From LMUY01 sp965198565 (GTDB lineage Bacteria > Pseudomonadota > Alphaproteobacteria > Acetobacterales > Acetobacteraceae): a stretch of 64,000 nt of DNA. The notes beneath the pieces are model-generated. The model saw nothing but the letters and a program-made list of their open reading frames with translations. It searched no databases and had not been told where the DNA came from. Position numbers and translations under genes: made by a program. The stretch is taken from the NCBI GenBank assembly GCA_965198565.1, contig OZ240665.1, positions 4,605,959-4,669,958 on the forward strand, in the 5' to 3' direction. This document shows positions 18,970-27,165 of the stretch, in pieces; positions within the stretch are counted from its first letter, which is position 1; every line of letters starts with the position of its first letter.

Positions 18970-20309
18970 AGACCCTGCGCATCGGCTCCGGTGCCGGCTA
19001 TTCCGGAGACCGCATCGAGCCTGCAGTCGAGTTGGCAGAGCATGGCGCGTTGGACTACCTCGTGTTCGAGTGCCTGGCCGAGCGGACCATCGCGCTCGCC
19101 CAGCAGGAACGTCAGCGGGACCCAGCGTCCGGCTTTGACCCGCTGCTGCGGCAGCGCATGCGCGCGGTGCTACCAGCCTGTCGCGCCCAAGGCGTTCGCA
19201 TAATCACCAACATGGGCGCTGCCAACCCGCTGGCGGCCGCCCGCGCCACGGCGGCTCTCGCTACGGAACTCGGCCTGGCCGGGTTGCGCATCGCCGCCGT
19301 CACCGGGGACGACGTGACGGACGCGATCCGCGGCGCCGACCTGCCGCTGATGGAACGCACGGGGCGGACCGGGGACCTGGGCGTCGGCATCATCTCCGCC
19401 AACGCCTATCTCGGCGCGGGGCCGATCGTGCAAGCGCTGGCTGGCGGCGCCGACGTGGTGATCACTGGGCGAGTCGGTGACCCGGCGATGTTCCTGGCCC
19501 CGCTGGTGCACGAATTCGGCTGGGCAATGGACGATTGGGACCGGCTGGGCAGCGGCACGTTGGTCGGGCACTTGCTGGAATGCGCCGGGCAGATCACCGG
19601 CGGCTACTTCGCCGACCCCGGCCTGAAGGATGTCCCAGGCCTCGCCCGGCTTGGGTTCCCACTGGCTGAGGTCCAAGCCGACGGCACTACCACCATCAGC
19701 AAGGTGGCCGGCTCCGGCGGGGCGGTGACGCTCGCGACCTGCAAGGAGCAACTGCTGTATGAGGTGCACGACCCCGCGCGCTACATCCAGCCCGACGTGA
19801 TCGCCGACTTCACTGGCGTGCGGTTCACCCAAGCCGGACCAGACCGGGTTGCGGCGTCGGGGGCCACCGGGCACGCCGCAACCGGGCTATTGAAAGTGTC
19901 GATCGGCTATCGCGACAGCTTCATCGGCGAGGGCCAAATGTCCTATGCCGGCGCGGGAGCGCTGGCTCGGGCCGAACTCGCCCTCCGGATCGTGGAGGAG
20001 CGGCTGAAGCTGACCGGCGTGCAGGGCGAGGAGTTGCGCTTCGACCTGATCGGGGTGGACGCCGCCTATCGCGGCCGTGCCGGCAAGCCGGAAACCGAAC
20101 CGCGCGAAGTCCGTCTCCGGGTTGCCGGCCGCACGGCCACGATGGCGGAGGCCGTGCGCATCGGCAACGAGGTCGAGACGCTCTACACCAACGGCCCGGC
20201 GGGCGGGGGTGGAGCCTGGAAAGCGGCCCGCGAGATCATCGCGGTCGCCTCCACGCTGGTGCCAGCCGCCTTCGCCCAGCCCATGGTGCATTGGGAGACG
20301 GCCGCATGA
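18966..20309 (+). CDS. Acyclic terpene utilisation AtuA-family protein
   Basis: A 447-residue protein of the AtuA family (formerly DUF1446). It starts at ATG 18966, overlapping the transporter stop. Family-typical stretches are SGAGYSGDRIEPAVELAE, YLVFECLAERTIALAQ, ITNMGAANPLAAA, DVVITGRVGDPAMFLAPLVHEFGW and ECAGQITGGYFADPG. AtuA is required for growth on citronellol-type terpenes in Pseudomonas, but its reaction is not established. No signal peptide or membrane segment is seen. It is coupled at its 3' end to a small protein of the same system. Confidence 0.92.
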   Translation: MKTLRIGSGAGYSGDRIEPAVELAEHGALDYLVFECLAERTIALAQQERQRDPASGFDPLLRQRMRAVLPACRAQGVRIITNMGAANPLAAARATAALATELGLAGLRIAAVTGDDVTDAIRGADLPLMERTGRTGDLGVGIISANAYLGAGPIVQALAGGADVVITGRVGDPAMFLAPLVHEFGWAMDDWDRLGSGTLVGHLLECAGQITGGYFADPGLKDVPGLARLGFPLAEVQADGTTTISKVAGSGGAVTLATCKEQLLYEVHDPARYIQPDVIADFTGVRFTQAGPDRVAASGATGHAATGLLKVSIGYRDSFIGEGQMSYAGAGALARAELALRIVEERLKLTGVQGEELRFDLIGVDAAYRGRAGKPETEPREVRLRVAGRTATMAEAVRIGNEVETLYTNGPAGGGGAWKAAREIIAVASTLVPAAFAQPMVHWETAA

Positions 20310-20644
20310 AGCTGCGCGACATCGCCCACGCCCGCACCGGTGACAAGGGCGACACTTCCAACATCTCGGTCATCTGCTACGAACCCGGCGATTTTGCCTT
20401 CCTCGCCGAACACCTGACCGTCGAGCGCGTGCGTGCCCAACTCGGCGGCATGGTGCGCGGCGCCGTGACCCGATACGAGCTGCCGGGGCTAGGTGCGCTC
20501 AACTTCGTGCTGGAGGCCGCGCTGGCTGGGGGCGTCACCCGCTCCCTGGCGCTCGACACCCATGGCAAGTCACTCTCGTCCTCCCTGCTGGAACTCGAGC
20601 TGCCCGACCTGCAACAGCCTGCCCCATCGCGAGCCTGTCCATGA
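20306..20644 (+). CDS. Small AtuA-associated protein
   Basis: A 112-residue protein beginning KLRDIAHARTGDKGDTSNISVICY and continuing through LGALNFVLEAALAGGVTRSLALD. This is the short domain that occurs either fused to the C-terminus of AtuA-family proteins or as a separate gene after them. The ATG at 20306 overlaps the AtuA stop. The stop lies only a few bases before the left end of the IS630 element, so the last residues (PAPSRACP) may have been changed by the insertion. It probably works in a complex with the upstream protein. Confidence 0.85.
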   Translation: MKLRDIAHARTGDKGDTSNISVICYEPGDFAFLAEHLTVERVRAQLGGMVRGAVTRYELPGLGALNFVLEAALAGGVTRSLALDTHGKSLSSSLLELELPDLQQPAPSRACP

Positions 20645-20651
20645 GATTATA

Positions 20652-21814
20652 CCAGCGGTCGAAAGTCCTGACTCGTAGGGGGATTCCCACGTGCGCGTGG
20701 ATGTGAGTCGATGTGATCTGCATTGATTCGCGGAGTGTGGTGTGGTTGCTATTGCGGTTACCCGGACAGACCTCAGCCTGTCAGACTTGCGCGCGGCGGC
20801 CAAGCGCGCGGTGGACACCAAGCAGGCGCGACGTATTCTTGCCATCGCGATGGTGTTGGATGGCTACAACCGCGAGGACGCGGCGCGGGCCTGCGGCATG
20901 GATCGCCAGACGCTGCGTGACTGGGTGCATCGCTACAACGAGGCGGGGCTCGCTGGGCTTGGCGATCGTCCACGCAGCGGCCGGCCCGCCAGCCTGACCG
21001 CGGCTGAACGTGCCGAAGTGGCGGGCTGGGTGGAGCAGGGCGCGGACCTGGCAACGGATGGCGTTGTGCGCTTCCGGCGGGTCGATCTGCGCGACCGGAT
21101 TGCCGCGAACTTTGCCGTCTATTTGCACGAACGCAGCGTGGGTAAGCTGCTTGGCGAACTCGGCTACCGTCGCCTGTCGGTGCGGCCTTTGCACCCGCAA
21201 ACCGATTTGGCGGCACAGGAGGCTTTTAAAAAAACTTTGCCGCGCTCTCGGCAGCGGCGTTAGGCAAACGCGCCGTTGGCAAGCCGGTCGAAGTCTGGTT
21301 CGGCGACGAGGCAAGGGTTGGCCAACAGGGAACGCTAACCCGCATCTGGGCCAAGCGGGGCAGCCGCCCGCGCGCGTTGCGCGACCGTCGCTTTAATTGG
21401 GCCTATGTGTTTGGCGCCATTTGCCCGGCGCGCGGCACCGGCGCTGCCTTGGTCATGCCAACCGTCAACGTTGACGTTATGAACAAGTATCTCGCCGAAG
21501 TCAGTGTGTGCGTGAGCGCTGGCGCCATCGCCTTGCTGGTGATCGACGGTGCCGGCTGGCACCGCTCGCCAAAGTTGATCGTGCCAGCCAATATCGCACT
21601 GCTGATCCTGCCGCCCTACGCGCCCGAGCTGAACCCGGTCGAACTCATCTGGGAGTATCTCCGCGCCAACGCATTCGCCCATCAGGTATGGGACACCTAC
21701 AGCGCCGTTCTGGACGCCTGCTGCAACGCCTGGAACAAGCTCATCGCCACCCCAGAGGTGATCCAATCAATCGGCAGCCGCGATTGGGCACAGGTCAAAA
21801 CTCAAGGCCGCTGG
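20652..21814 (+). mobile_element. IS630-family element, flanked by TA
   Basis: The left end reads CCAGCGGTCG and the right end, on the other strand, CCAGCGGCC; both are bounded by TA (20650-20651 and 21815-21816), the duplicated dinucleotide target of this family. The element is 1,163 bp and sits directly behind the AtuA operon. Confidence 0.75.
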
Positions 21815-21820
21815 TATTAG
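20742..21820 (+). CDS. IS630-family transposase in two frames joined at an A7 slippery run
   Basis: The first frame (from GTG 20742, stop at 21263) holds the helix-turn-helix part, with DAARACGMDRQTLRDWVHRYN and GLGDRPRSGRP. The second frame carries the DDE catalytic core: the Asp in VWFGDEARVG, the Asp in LLVIDGAGWH and the Glu in YAPELNPVELIWEYL. The frames meet at seven adenines (21228-21234, context TTTTAAAAAAACTTT). A -1 shift there reads KKNFAALSAAALGKRAVGKP and gives one continuous protein. IS630 elements are known to make their transposase by such frameshifting or slippage, so this copy is likely functional. Confidence 0.88.
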
Positions 21821-21849
21821 CTGGGACTTCGGAAGCCGGTGTGGAAGGC

Positions 21850-22500
21850 ATGCTGGCGAAGCGGAGACGGCAAACCGCCCGAGCGACCTGGTGCTACCTC
21901 GCCGGCGGCTGCGGCTTTCTGCTGTTCTGGTTCTACCAGGCTTTCGTGTCGCCCGTGTATGCCAGCCTGCCCTATGTGCTGGGTCTAGTCGCCCTGTGCG
22001 GGACCTTCTTTTTGTCGGCCTTTCACAACGCACTGGTAAAAGTGGCAGGTCCGCACCCGCCAGCTCGGCACAGCCCGTCAATTCCTGAACTCCGAAGAGA
22101 CCTGGTGGCCGTCGTGACCATCTTGCGCCCGGATGACGCCTCGGGCCACTACTTCCGAGCGATGCTGGCTGAGCTGCGGCGCCACCTTCCCCGGAAGCCC
22201 AAGTCACGGCCGGCGATCGCGCCGCTGATCGAATGGGTTGTCGAGGAGCAGCCAGCACACGATGCTGCTGTTCGGGTAGCGGCGGCTATGACGGGCATTT
22301 ACGGCCTGTTCGTGATCGAGATGCGAGACTCGTTCCTGGCCGACGTACCCCTGGATATGCCCAAGATCAGCTGGTCGATGCAGCAGGGCGACGGCGAGGA
22401 CAATGTGATTGCGGGCTCTGCGACCCCCACCTTTGAGGAGGGTCAGCTCCGCGCGGAGCTTGCGCTACGTGTGCATCTCGGCATTGCGATGGACGGCTAG
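21850..22500 (+). CDS. Membrane protein of unknown function
   Basis: A 216-residue protein with two adjacent hydrophobic helices near the N-terminus (WCYLAGGCGFLLFWFYQAF and LPYVLGLVALCGTFFL) and a soluble C-terminal domain. ATG 21850 is chosen; GTG 21841 is possible and no strong ribosome-binding site decides. It lies just after an IS630 element and is convergent with the conjugation-type genes to its right. An exclusion-protein role was considered, because exc genes neighbour traY in IncI plasmids, but there is no motif to support it. Confidence 0.65.
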   Translation: MLAKRRRQTARATWCYLAGGCGFLLFWFYQAFVSPVYASLPYVLGLVALCGTFFLSAFHNALVKVAGPHPPARHSPSIPELRRDLVAVVTILRPDDASGHYFRAMLAELRRHLPRKPKSRPAIAPLIEWVVEEQPAHDAAVRVAAAMTGIYGLFVIEMRDSFLADVPLDMPKISWSMQQGDGEDNVIAGSATPTFEEGQLRAELALRVHLGIAMDG

Positions 22501-22542
22501 GCCCAGGCCCCGCCGTCCATTCTCGTTATGAGGGTATTCCGC

Positions 22543-22851
22543 TCAAAAGGTGCCCGGCGGTCCCGAAAACACGGACCGGCCGGCTCCGGTAGCCCAGCTT
22601 GAACCCTCGTAGTTCGGTCGATCATACTGCGAGCTGGGTTCGGAGGGCTTCTGGATTGTCCCATCACGATCTATGACCGGCGGGCGCCACGTCGCGCGCG
22701 CTTCGCCATAGGCTGCATACGGGTTGTAGGCAGGATGGACAATCGGCGGGGGAGGCGGGACGTTGTAGTCCTTCGCCGACTTCAGGTTGCCTCCGTTGCC
22801 GCAGCTCGTGAGGATCAACAGGCTGGCGATGGTGGCTGTTGTGGGCTTCAT
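22543..22851 (-). CDS. Small Pro-rich lipoprotein
   Basis: A 102-residue predicted lipoprotein with the lipobox LTSC after a short hydrophobic stretch (ATIASLLILTSC). The mature part is hydrophilic, with a PPPPP run and many Tyr and Pro residues. It is the third gene of a minus-strand run with the DotA/TraY-like gene, so an outer-membrane or periplasmic part in that secretion or conjugation apparatus is plausible. The ribosome-binding site GGAGAG and the ATG lie in one arm of an 11-bp perfect inverted repeat (22850-22884), which could limit translation. Confidence 0.7.
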   Translation of the reverse strand: MKPTTATIASLLILTSCGNGGNLKSAKDYNVPPPPPIVHPAYNPYAAYGEARATWRPPVIDRDGTIQKPSEPSSQYDRPNYEGSSWATGAGRSVFSGPPGTF

Positions 22852-22884
22852 GGTGTCTCTCCGGGTTTACCTGAGAGACACCAT
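22850..22884 (-). promoter_or_regulatory. Hairpin covering the lipoprotein start
   Basis: ATGGTGTCTCT (22850-22860) and AGAGACACCAT (22874-22884) are perfect 11-bp complements around a 13-base loop. On the minus strand the downstream arm contains the Shine-Dalgarno bases and the start codon of the lipoprotein gene. Confidence 0.6.
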
Positions 22885-22907
22885 GCCGGCACGGGTTGCG
22901 AGTGATG

Positions 22908-23234
22908 TCAGCCTTTGTTCTTATACCTCTTTAGCTCCAAAGCTGCCCAGTCAGCCCACTCCTTGAGTTCTGCCTTCTGGGCCTTAAGCTCGGCTCCATA
23001 TTGCTGCCATTCGACATTGATCGCGCGCAATTGTGCAATCACGGCCTCCTGCTGAGCAATATACCTTTCCTGCTCCTGAAGCGCCTCGATCAACGCCAGC
23101 GTGTCTACGTTTGGTGACGTGTTCCTCGCTGGGCGAGGCGCCATGATCGAGGCTGACAAGTGAGCTAACTCATTTGACCCCCGGCTTGCGGCAAGGCTGC
23201 CAATCGCGAAGGCTAGAAGCGGATTGTCCGACAT
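22908..23234 (-). CDS. Small coiled-coil protein, unknown
   Basis: A 108-residue protein with a helical, Gln/Glu-rich C-terminal half (ALIEALQEQERYIAQQEAVI through QKAELKEWADWAALELKRYK) that should form a coiled coil. The start codon follows the stop of the DotA/TraY-like gene without a spacer, and GGAGAG precedes it inside that gene's end, so the two are translationally coupled. The N-terminal 25 residues are mildly hydrophobic (NPLLAFAIGSLAAS). No family was recognised. An accessory role in the same conjugation-type apparatus is inferred from position only. Confidence 0.65.
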   Translation of the reverse strand: MSDNPLLAFAIGSLAASRGSNELAHLSASIMAPRPARNTSPNVDTLALIEALQEQERYIAQQEAVIAQLRAINVEWQQYGAELKAQKAELKEWADWAALELKRYKNKG

Positions 23235-25613
23235 TTAACTCTCCTCTGCTGGCGATGATACGTCAGATTGAGCGTTGAGCGTAGCATCATGGCCGATCCG
23301 TCGAGGCTGACGGTTAGCACCTTTTCCGCCCCCCCCGCCCCCACCGCCACCCCCTTGTGCAAGTCGCTTCTGTTCACCGATGTTCTTTGCTGTCTGAAGC
23401 ATGCTGTTTGCGCCCCCTCTGATCCCCGTCAGCGTGGCACCCATGCCAGCCATGCCGACATCCTGGCTGAAGCGTTCGATGTCCAGTCGGTTCGCCGGTT
23501 GGACGCCGATCAGCTTCACGACGTGGTGGGGAACGAGTGTGATGAGACGGAAGGCGACCAGCGCGAGGGTCACCTCCATGAGCACGAACATGCAGAGCAG
23601 CACGATCAAGCCAAGCAGATTGGTCACGAACCAACCATGGGACAAGGCAAAGCCTGCGGCGATGCAGAAGCCCTGCAGCAAGAGCCACGACATCGAACTG
23701 AACACGAAGTAGCCCATCATTAACCCGAACAGCATCAGGACCGGACGGAACAGGACGTTGAAGAGCAGTCCGTAACCCTCGATCCCCCGGCCGTGTAGTC
23801 CGTCGCCTTGGAAGGTAAGATGGGCGAACATCCAGAGCGGAACAGCGATGACGGCCTCGATCACCAGGATCAGCCAGCCGGCGACACCCGCGATCCACAT
23901 GGCATATGGGATCATCGGCAGCACGTAGGCGATGAGGAGACCGGGGACGAGGAGGCACATGATCCCGTAGAAGATCGGTGTGGCCAGGAACGTCATGGCT
24001 AGGTGGCCGGCCCCAGCCGCAGCCGCTCCGCTGAAATTCAAGGTCAGGACGTTCCAAGCGACGACCCCCGCTGTCGCCGTGGTCGAGGACAAGATCGCGG
24101 CCAAACCCAGCGCAGAGACCGATATCAGAACCAGTGTTTGTCCAAGATTGATGAGCGCGGCAAAGGGGTCCGTCCAGCCCGAGCCAGTCGTGGGGGAGAT
24201 GGTCGCCACGATCGCGTTCAACACCCGCTCGTTCAGATGGATGCTGCGTACAATCTGGTCGATGGTGCTCGCGCCGTTTTCGCCGGGTGTCGCGCCGCTG
24301 AACAGCTCGGAGTTACCGCCGGGGGCGTCAAGGCCATCCTGGGTGTCCACGTAGGCCTTCAATTGCTCCTGGAACGTCAGGATCGACGACACCAGCGGCG
24401 CGAGGTCTCTGGAGAGGCCCCAGCCAAGCCCCTGGTAGGTTGGCGGCTGCACCGTTGGCACAGACGAAAGGAGGGAGAGCGTTTGGCCATTCAGGCGAGC
24501 AATCTCGACGTAATACGCGCCGGCCGACGTCCACCCGAGCGCGTCGAGCTTATTCTGGTTCGCGGCAAGGCCCAGCTCACCACCTCGGGCGGCGTCAGAG
24601 GTTGCCAGGGCAGACCGGAGGGCACTGGTGAAATCGGTCGCTGCCTGGGTAAGCTGTTGTGTATAGTCCTGTGTCCCATTAATCATCGTGCTCATCAACT
24701 GACTTAGCGCGTTCGACTGACGGGTTTGCCAGAGTTGCTGGGCGACTGTTTGAGCGTCATTTCTGATATCGTTTTGGACGACCGAAGTAAGCGCGTTCAA
24801 TTGCGCCGCTGTCATGTCAACGGACACGCCAGCATAGTTCGTCGCGGTCGGATTTGGCTGGCGCAGGGTAACGCTTCCACACACCGGCGACTGGATGTCG
24901 TTGCCGTTGCTCATGGCATAGATCCAACTCTGATAAGCACCGCTGTTCGCCAGAGTGCCGCCAAGTGAGCTTCGGATCGGGGTTGGGGCCGGAACAAGAT
25001 TTGGGTTGCCGGAGGCGATGTTGACCAGAGCCCGGCACAACTCATTCTCCATCAAGCCGCTCACGATCGTCTTTGTGCCCGGTATCATCGGCGTTGTGAT
25101 AGGAAGTGCATCTGGACCGACGGCTTTGATGGCGGACGTATAGACGGCCCGTCCCATGCCGATGCCCCACATGGCAACCTGCATCACTGCCGCCTGGCCG
25201 CTACTGAACCCAGAAGCGAGCGGGAACATCATGACCAGGGCGAAGATCAGTCTAACTGGCGCCCACGAGCTGGTGGTGGTGCTGAGGACCCGCCCACTCT
25301 CGGCGGCACGGTGGATCTGGATGATGGTGGAGTACGCCATGAAGGCGGCTGCGAGAGCCAGGATATAGCCCGAGAGCTGGCCAACCATTTTGCCGATGAC
25401 CGTGTTCTCGGAGCCGATGCCTGGCAAGGCAGTGCCCGATCCAGTTGGAAAGATGGACCTGAGAACCTGGGCTGCCCAGTCATCCGCAGGATCGAGCGCC
25501 GACCAAGTAGTTTGATAGGCGTTGCCGGTTGCGGCGTGGGCGGTGCCGGCGAGGCACATCAGCGTCAGGCCGACAGCGATTAGAAGGGGGATGGTGGTCC
25601 GGGGGCGGGGCAT
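23235..25613 (-). CDS. DotA/TraY-family membrane protein of an I-type type IV secretion or conjugation system
   Basis: A 792-residue protein with a signal peptide (LLIAVGLTLMCLAGTAHA) and the DotA/TraY-type region GQLSGYILALAAAFMAYSTI, followed by SSWAPVRLIFALVMMFPLAS and QVAMWGIGMGRAVY. A long periplasmic loop follows, then a second cluster of membrane helices (LISVSALGLAAIL to MLFGLMMGYFVFSS and LLGLIVLLCMFVLMEVTLAL). The tail has a run of glycines and is hydrophilic. DotA and TraY are polytopic parts of IncI-like and Dot/Icm-type systems. ATG 25613 was preferred because GAGG precedes it and the signal peptide begins there; ATG 25634 is in frame. Only two small neighbours remain; no ATPase or relaxase is present. 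Confidence 0.82.
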   Translation of the reverse strand: MPRPRTTIPLLIAVGLTLMCLAGTAHAATGNAYQTTWSALDPADDWAAQVLRSIFPTGSGTALPGIGSENTVIGKMVGQLSGYILALAAAFMAYSTIIQIHRAAESGRVLSTTTSSWAPVRLIFALVMMFPLASGFSSGQAAVMQVAMWGIGMGRAVYTSAIKAVGPDALPITTPMIPGTKTIVSGLMENELCRALVNIASGNPNLVPAPTPIRSSLGGTLANSGAYQSWIYAMSNGNDIQSPVCGSVTLRQPNPTATNYAGVSVDMTAAQLNALTSVVQNDIRNDAQTVAQQLWQTRQSNALSQLMSTMINGTQDYTQQLTQAATDFTSALRSALATSDAARGGELGLAANQNKLDALGWTSAGAYYVEIARLNGQTLSLLSSVPTVQPPTYQGLGWGLSRDLAPLVSSILTFQEQLKAYVDTQDGLDAPGGNSELFSGATPGENGASTIDQIVRSIHLNERVLNAIVATISPTTGSGWTDPFAALINLGQTLVLISVSALGLAAILSSTTATAGVVAWNVLTLNFSGAAAAGAGHLAMTFLATPIFYGIMCLLVPGLLIAYVLPMIPYAMWIAGVAGWLILVIEAVIAVPLWMFAHLTFQGDGLHGRGIEGYGLLFNVLFRPVLMLFGLMMGYFVFSSMSWLLLQGFCIAAGFALSHGWFVTNLLGLIVLLCMFVLMEVTLALVAFRLITLVPHHVVKLIGVQPANRLDIERFSQDVGMAGMGATLTGIRGGANSMLQTAKNIGEQKRLAQGGGGGGGGGGKGANRQPRRIGHDATLNAQSDVSSPAEES

Positions 25614-25688
25614 CGCGTCCTCATTGAGGTTCATGGCCCTCGTAGGATGCGATGCCCCATTGCGAGCGATGGCACTGGAAACAAGGCG

Positions 25689-25894
25689 CTACGGAGACAT
25701 CCCTGGCGACGCTGATGCGCGCGTCTCTGGAGCCGCCTCACGACCAAACATCGCCCGCACGCGCTCGATGGCTTTGTTGAAGATTTCGGCAACCTTCTGA
25801 CCCAGCTCTTCCATCACGCTCTTGCCCGGCGTACGCCCGGGAATGCGTTCTGTCGCCTCGCCGATCGCTTCGTCAGCCTTCTGGAACCGTGCGT
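25689..25894 (-). pseudogene. C-terminal fragment of an unidentified plasmid-type protein
   Basis: The minus strand carries an open frame ending at TAG 25689 with residues such as FQKADEAIGEATERIPG, SVMEELGQKVAEIFNKAI and ERVRAMFGREAAPETRA. It begins exactly at the CTAG beside the IS1182 end, so its N-terminal part has been removed. Short helical tails like this end some conjugation-associated proteins, but no family could be named. It lies just upstream of the DotA/TraY-like gene on the same strand. Confidence 0.5.
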
Positions 25895-25898
25895 CTAG

Positions 25899-26057
25899 CA
25901 GCCTGTCGGAGTGGGTTTGGGCGTGATTTCATGGTCGGTCTAGGGTCGACGCCTGCGCTTGCGATTTGAGAGGCGTCAGACGGCTTTTCGTTTTCTGAGC
26001 GTAGTTGTGGCCCCTGACAGTTGCCATGAGCGGCTTGGGACGGCTGCAAGGGGGCTA
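25899..26057 (-). mobile_element. Truncated end of an IS1182-like element
   Basis: These bases repeat, in reverse orientation, the last 160 or so bases of the element at 11480-13180, including the terminal CAGCCTGTCGGA and the neighbouring CTAG. The copy is cut off by the IS5 element that begins at 26058. Confidence 0.85.
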
Positions 26058-26978
26058 GGGTCCGTTCGCATTTCGGTGCTTACCGAAGCAGGCCCTTGAT
26101 CCAGTCCAGTGATGCGGCAATTGCAACGCCGGCGGCGTAGGATGTCGCGGTCTTGTCGTATCGGGTTGCGATGGCGCGCCGCTTCCTTCAACCGCGACCA
26201 GCAGCGTTCGATCAGGTTGCGATGCCGATATATGTAGTCGGGACACGGCTCCGGTTGCTTGGTCCCGCGGCGCGATGGCACCACAGGAATGGCGCCCATG
26301 GCACGCACATCCGAGCGGAAGGCCCGAGCGTCGCAAGCCATGTCGGCCAGCACCCACGAGGGCGCCTCCGGCAACCGGTGCAGGAGTGTCAGGGACGGTG
26401 CCAGTTCATGGGCCTGGCCAGGTGCCAGCAGGAAGTCTACCAGCCGTCCGGCCGCATCGCAGACACCGACGATCTTGGTGCCAAGCCCACCCCGCGATCG
26501 GCCCAGCGCCTCGCCTTTGTCGGCTAGATCGCGAGTGAGTCGCAGACTCAATCCCGGTCTTTGCCCAAGGCTTTGCCGGGTCGCGCACCGGAGGCCTTCT
26601 GATGAGCGCGAGCGATCGTGCCGTCGATGCAGGCAAACGCCAACTTCGGCTCTCCCTGCGCCACCAAGTGAGCCATGATCTTGTCCCACACGCCACGCAC
26701 AGCCCACCGGCGGAAGCGGAGGTAGGCATGATGCCAGTCGCCCAGCTCGGCTGGGATCGAACGCCATTTTGCCCCGTTGTCGAGCCGCCAGATGATCGCC
26801 TCGATCGTGCGGCGATCTTCGGTCCGCGGACGGGCTCCACGAATTTCAGCCGCCGCGATAGCTGCTTCGAACTTCGTCCATTGGGCATCCGTCAGGACTT
26901 GCATCGTCTCTCCGCTCAGACGACCAACCAAACCAGGCTTCCCGTGACCGCCTCAAGTCGCGAAATGCGAACGGACTC
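26058..26978 (-). mobile_element. IS5-family element (IS427-like), complete ends
   Basis: The left end GGGTCCGTTCGCATTTCG and, on the other strand, the right end GAGTCCGTTCGCATTTCG are inverted repeats with one difference; both are flanked by TA. The 921-bp element interrupted an IS1182 copy, of which only one side remains. Confidence 0.85.
26080..26904 (-). pseudogene. IS5-family transposase with two frame breaks
   Basis: The N-terminal part (MQVLTDAQWTKFEAAI, IEAIIWRLDNGAKWRSIP, then FACIDGTIARAHQKASGARP) ends in stops near 26545. The middle part (EALGRSRGGLGTKIVGVCD, SWVLADMACDARAFRSDVRA, RRGTKQPEPCPDYIYRHRNL IERCWSRLKE in two pieces) is in a second frame. The end (RAIATRYDKTATSYAAGVAI then ASLDWIKGLLR) is in a third, from about 26175. 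IS427-type elements often use a two-frame transposase, so the first break may be programmed, but the second is not expected. The copy is probably dead. Confidence 0.82.
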
Positions 26979-27091
26979 TAACAAGCCTGTCTCCTCATGG
27001 AGACGTGAGTGCGCCAGCCAGCTCGTTCGTGCTCGTTTGCAACCGCTGGTAAACATGGGTGCAAGCTAGGCTTGAAGATACAACCCTGAGT

Positions 27092-27107
27092 TTAACGACG
27101 CATTAAC
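27092..27107 (+). promoter_or_regulatory. CtrA-type binding box upstream of the ctrA-like gene
   Basis: TTAACGACGCATTAAC fits the CtrA consensus TTAA-N7-TTAAC exactly. It lies about 60 bases before the start codon of the CtrA-like regulator and so would allow autoregulation, as known for Caulobacter ctrA. Confidence 0.7.
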
Positions 27108-27165
27108 TTCCACCCGGGAGCGTGCACGCATATGTAGCTGCAACCAACGGTTGATGAGGCCCACA

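Noticed and set aside
21850..22500. Exclusion protein partner of the TraY-like protein
   Set aside because: Only the neighbourhood suggests it; the orientation differs from IncI plasmids and no motif supports it.
26974..26978. GACTC as a CcrM methylation site controlling ctrA
   Set aside because: It is part of the IS5 terminal repeat and about 190 bases upstream of the gene; a single GANTC is expected by chance.
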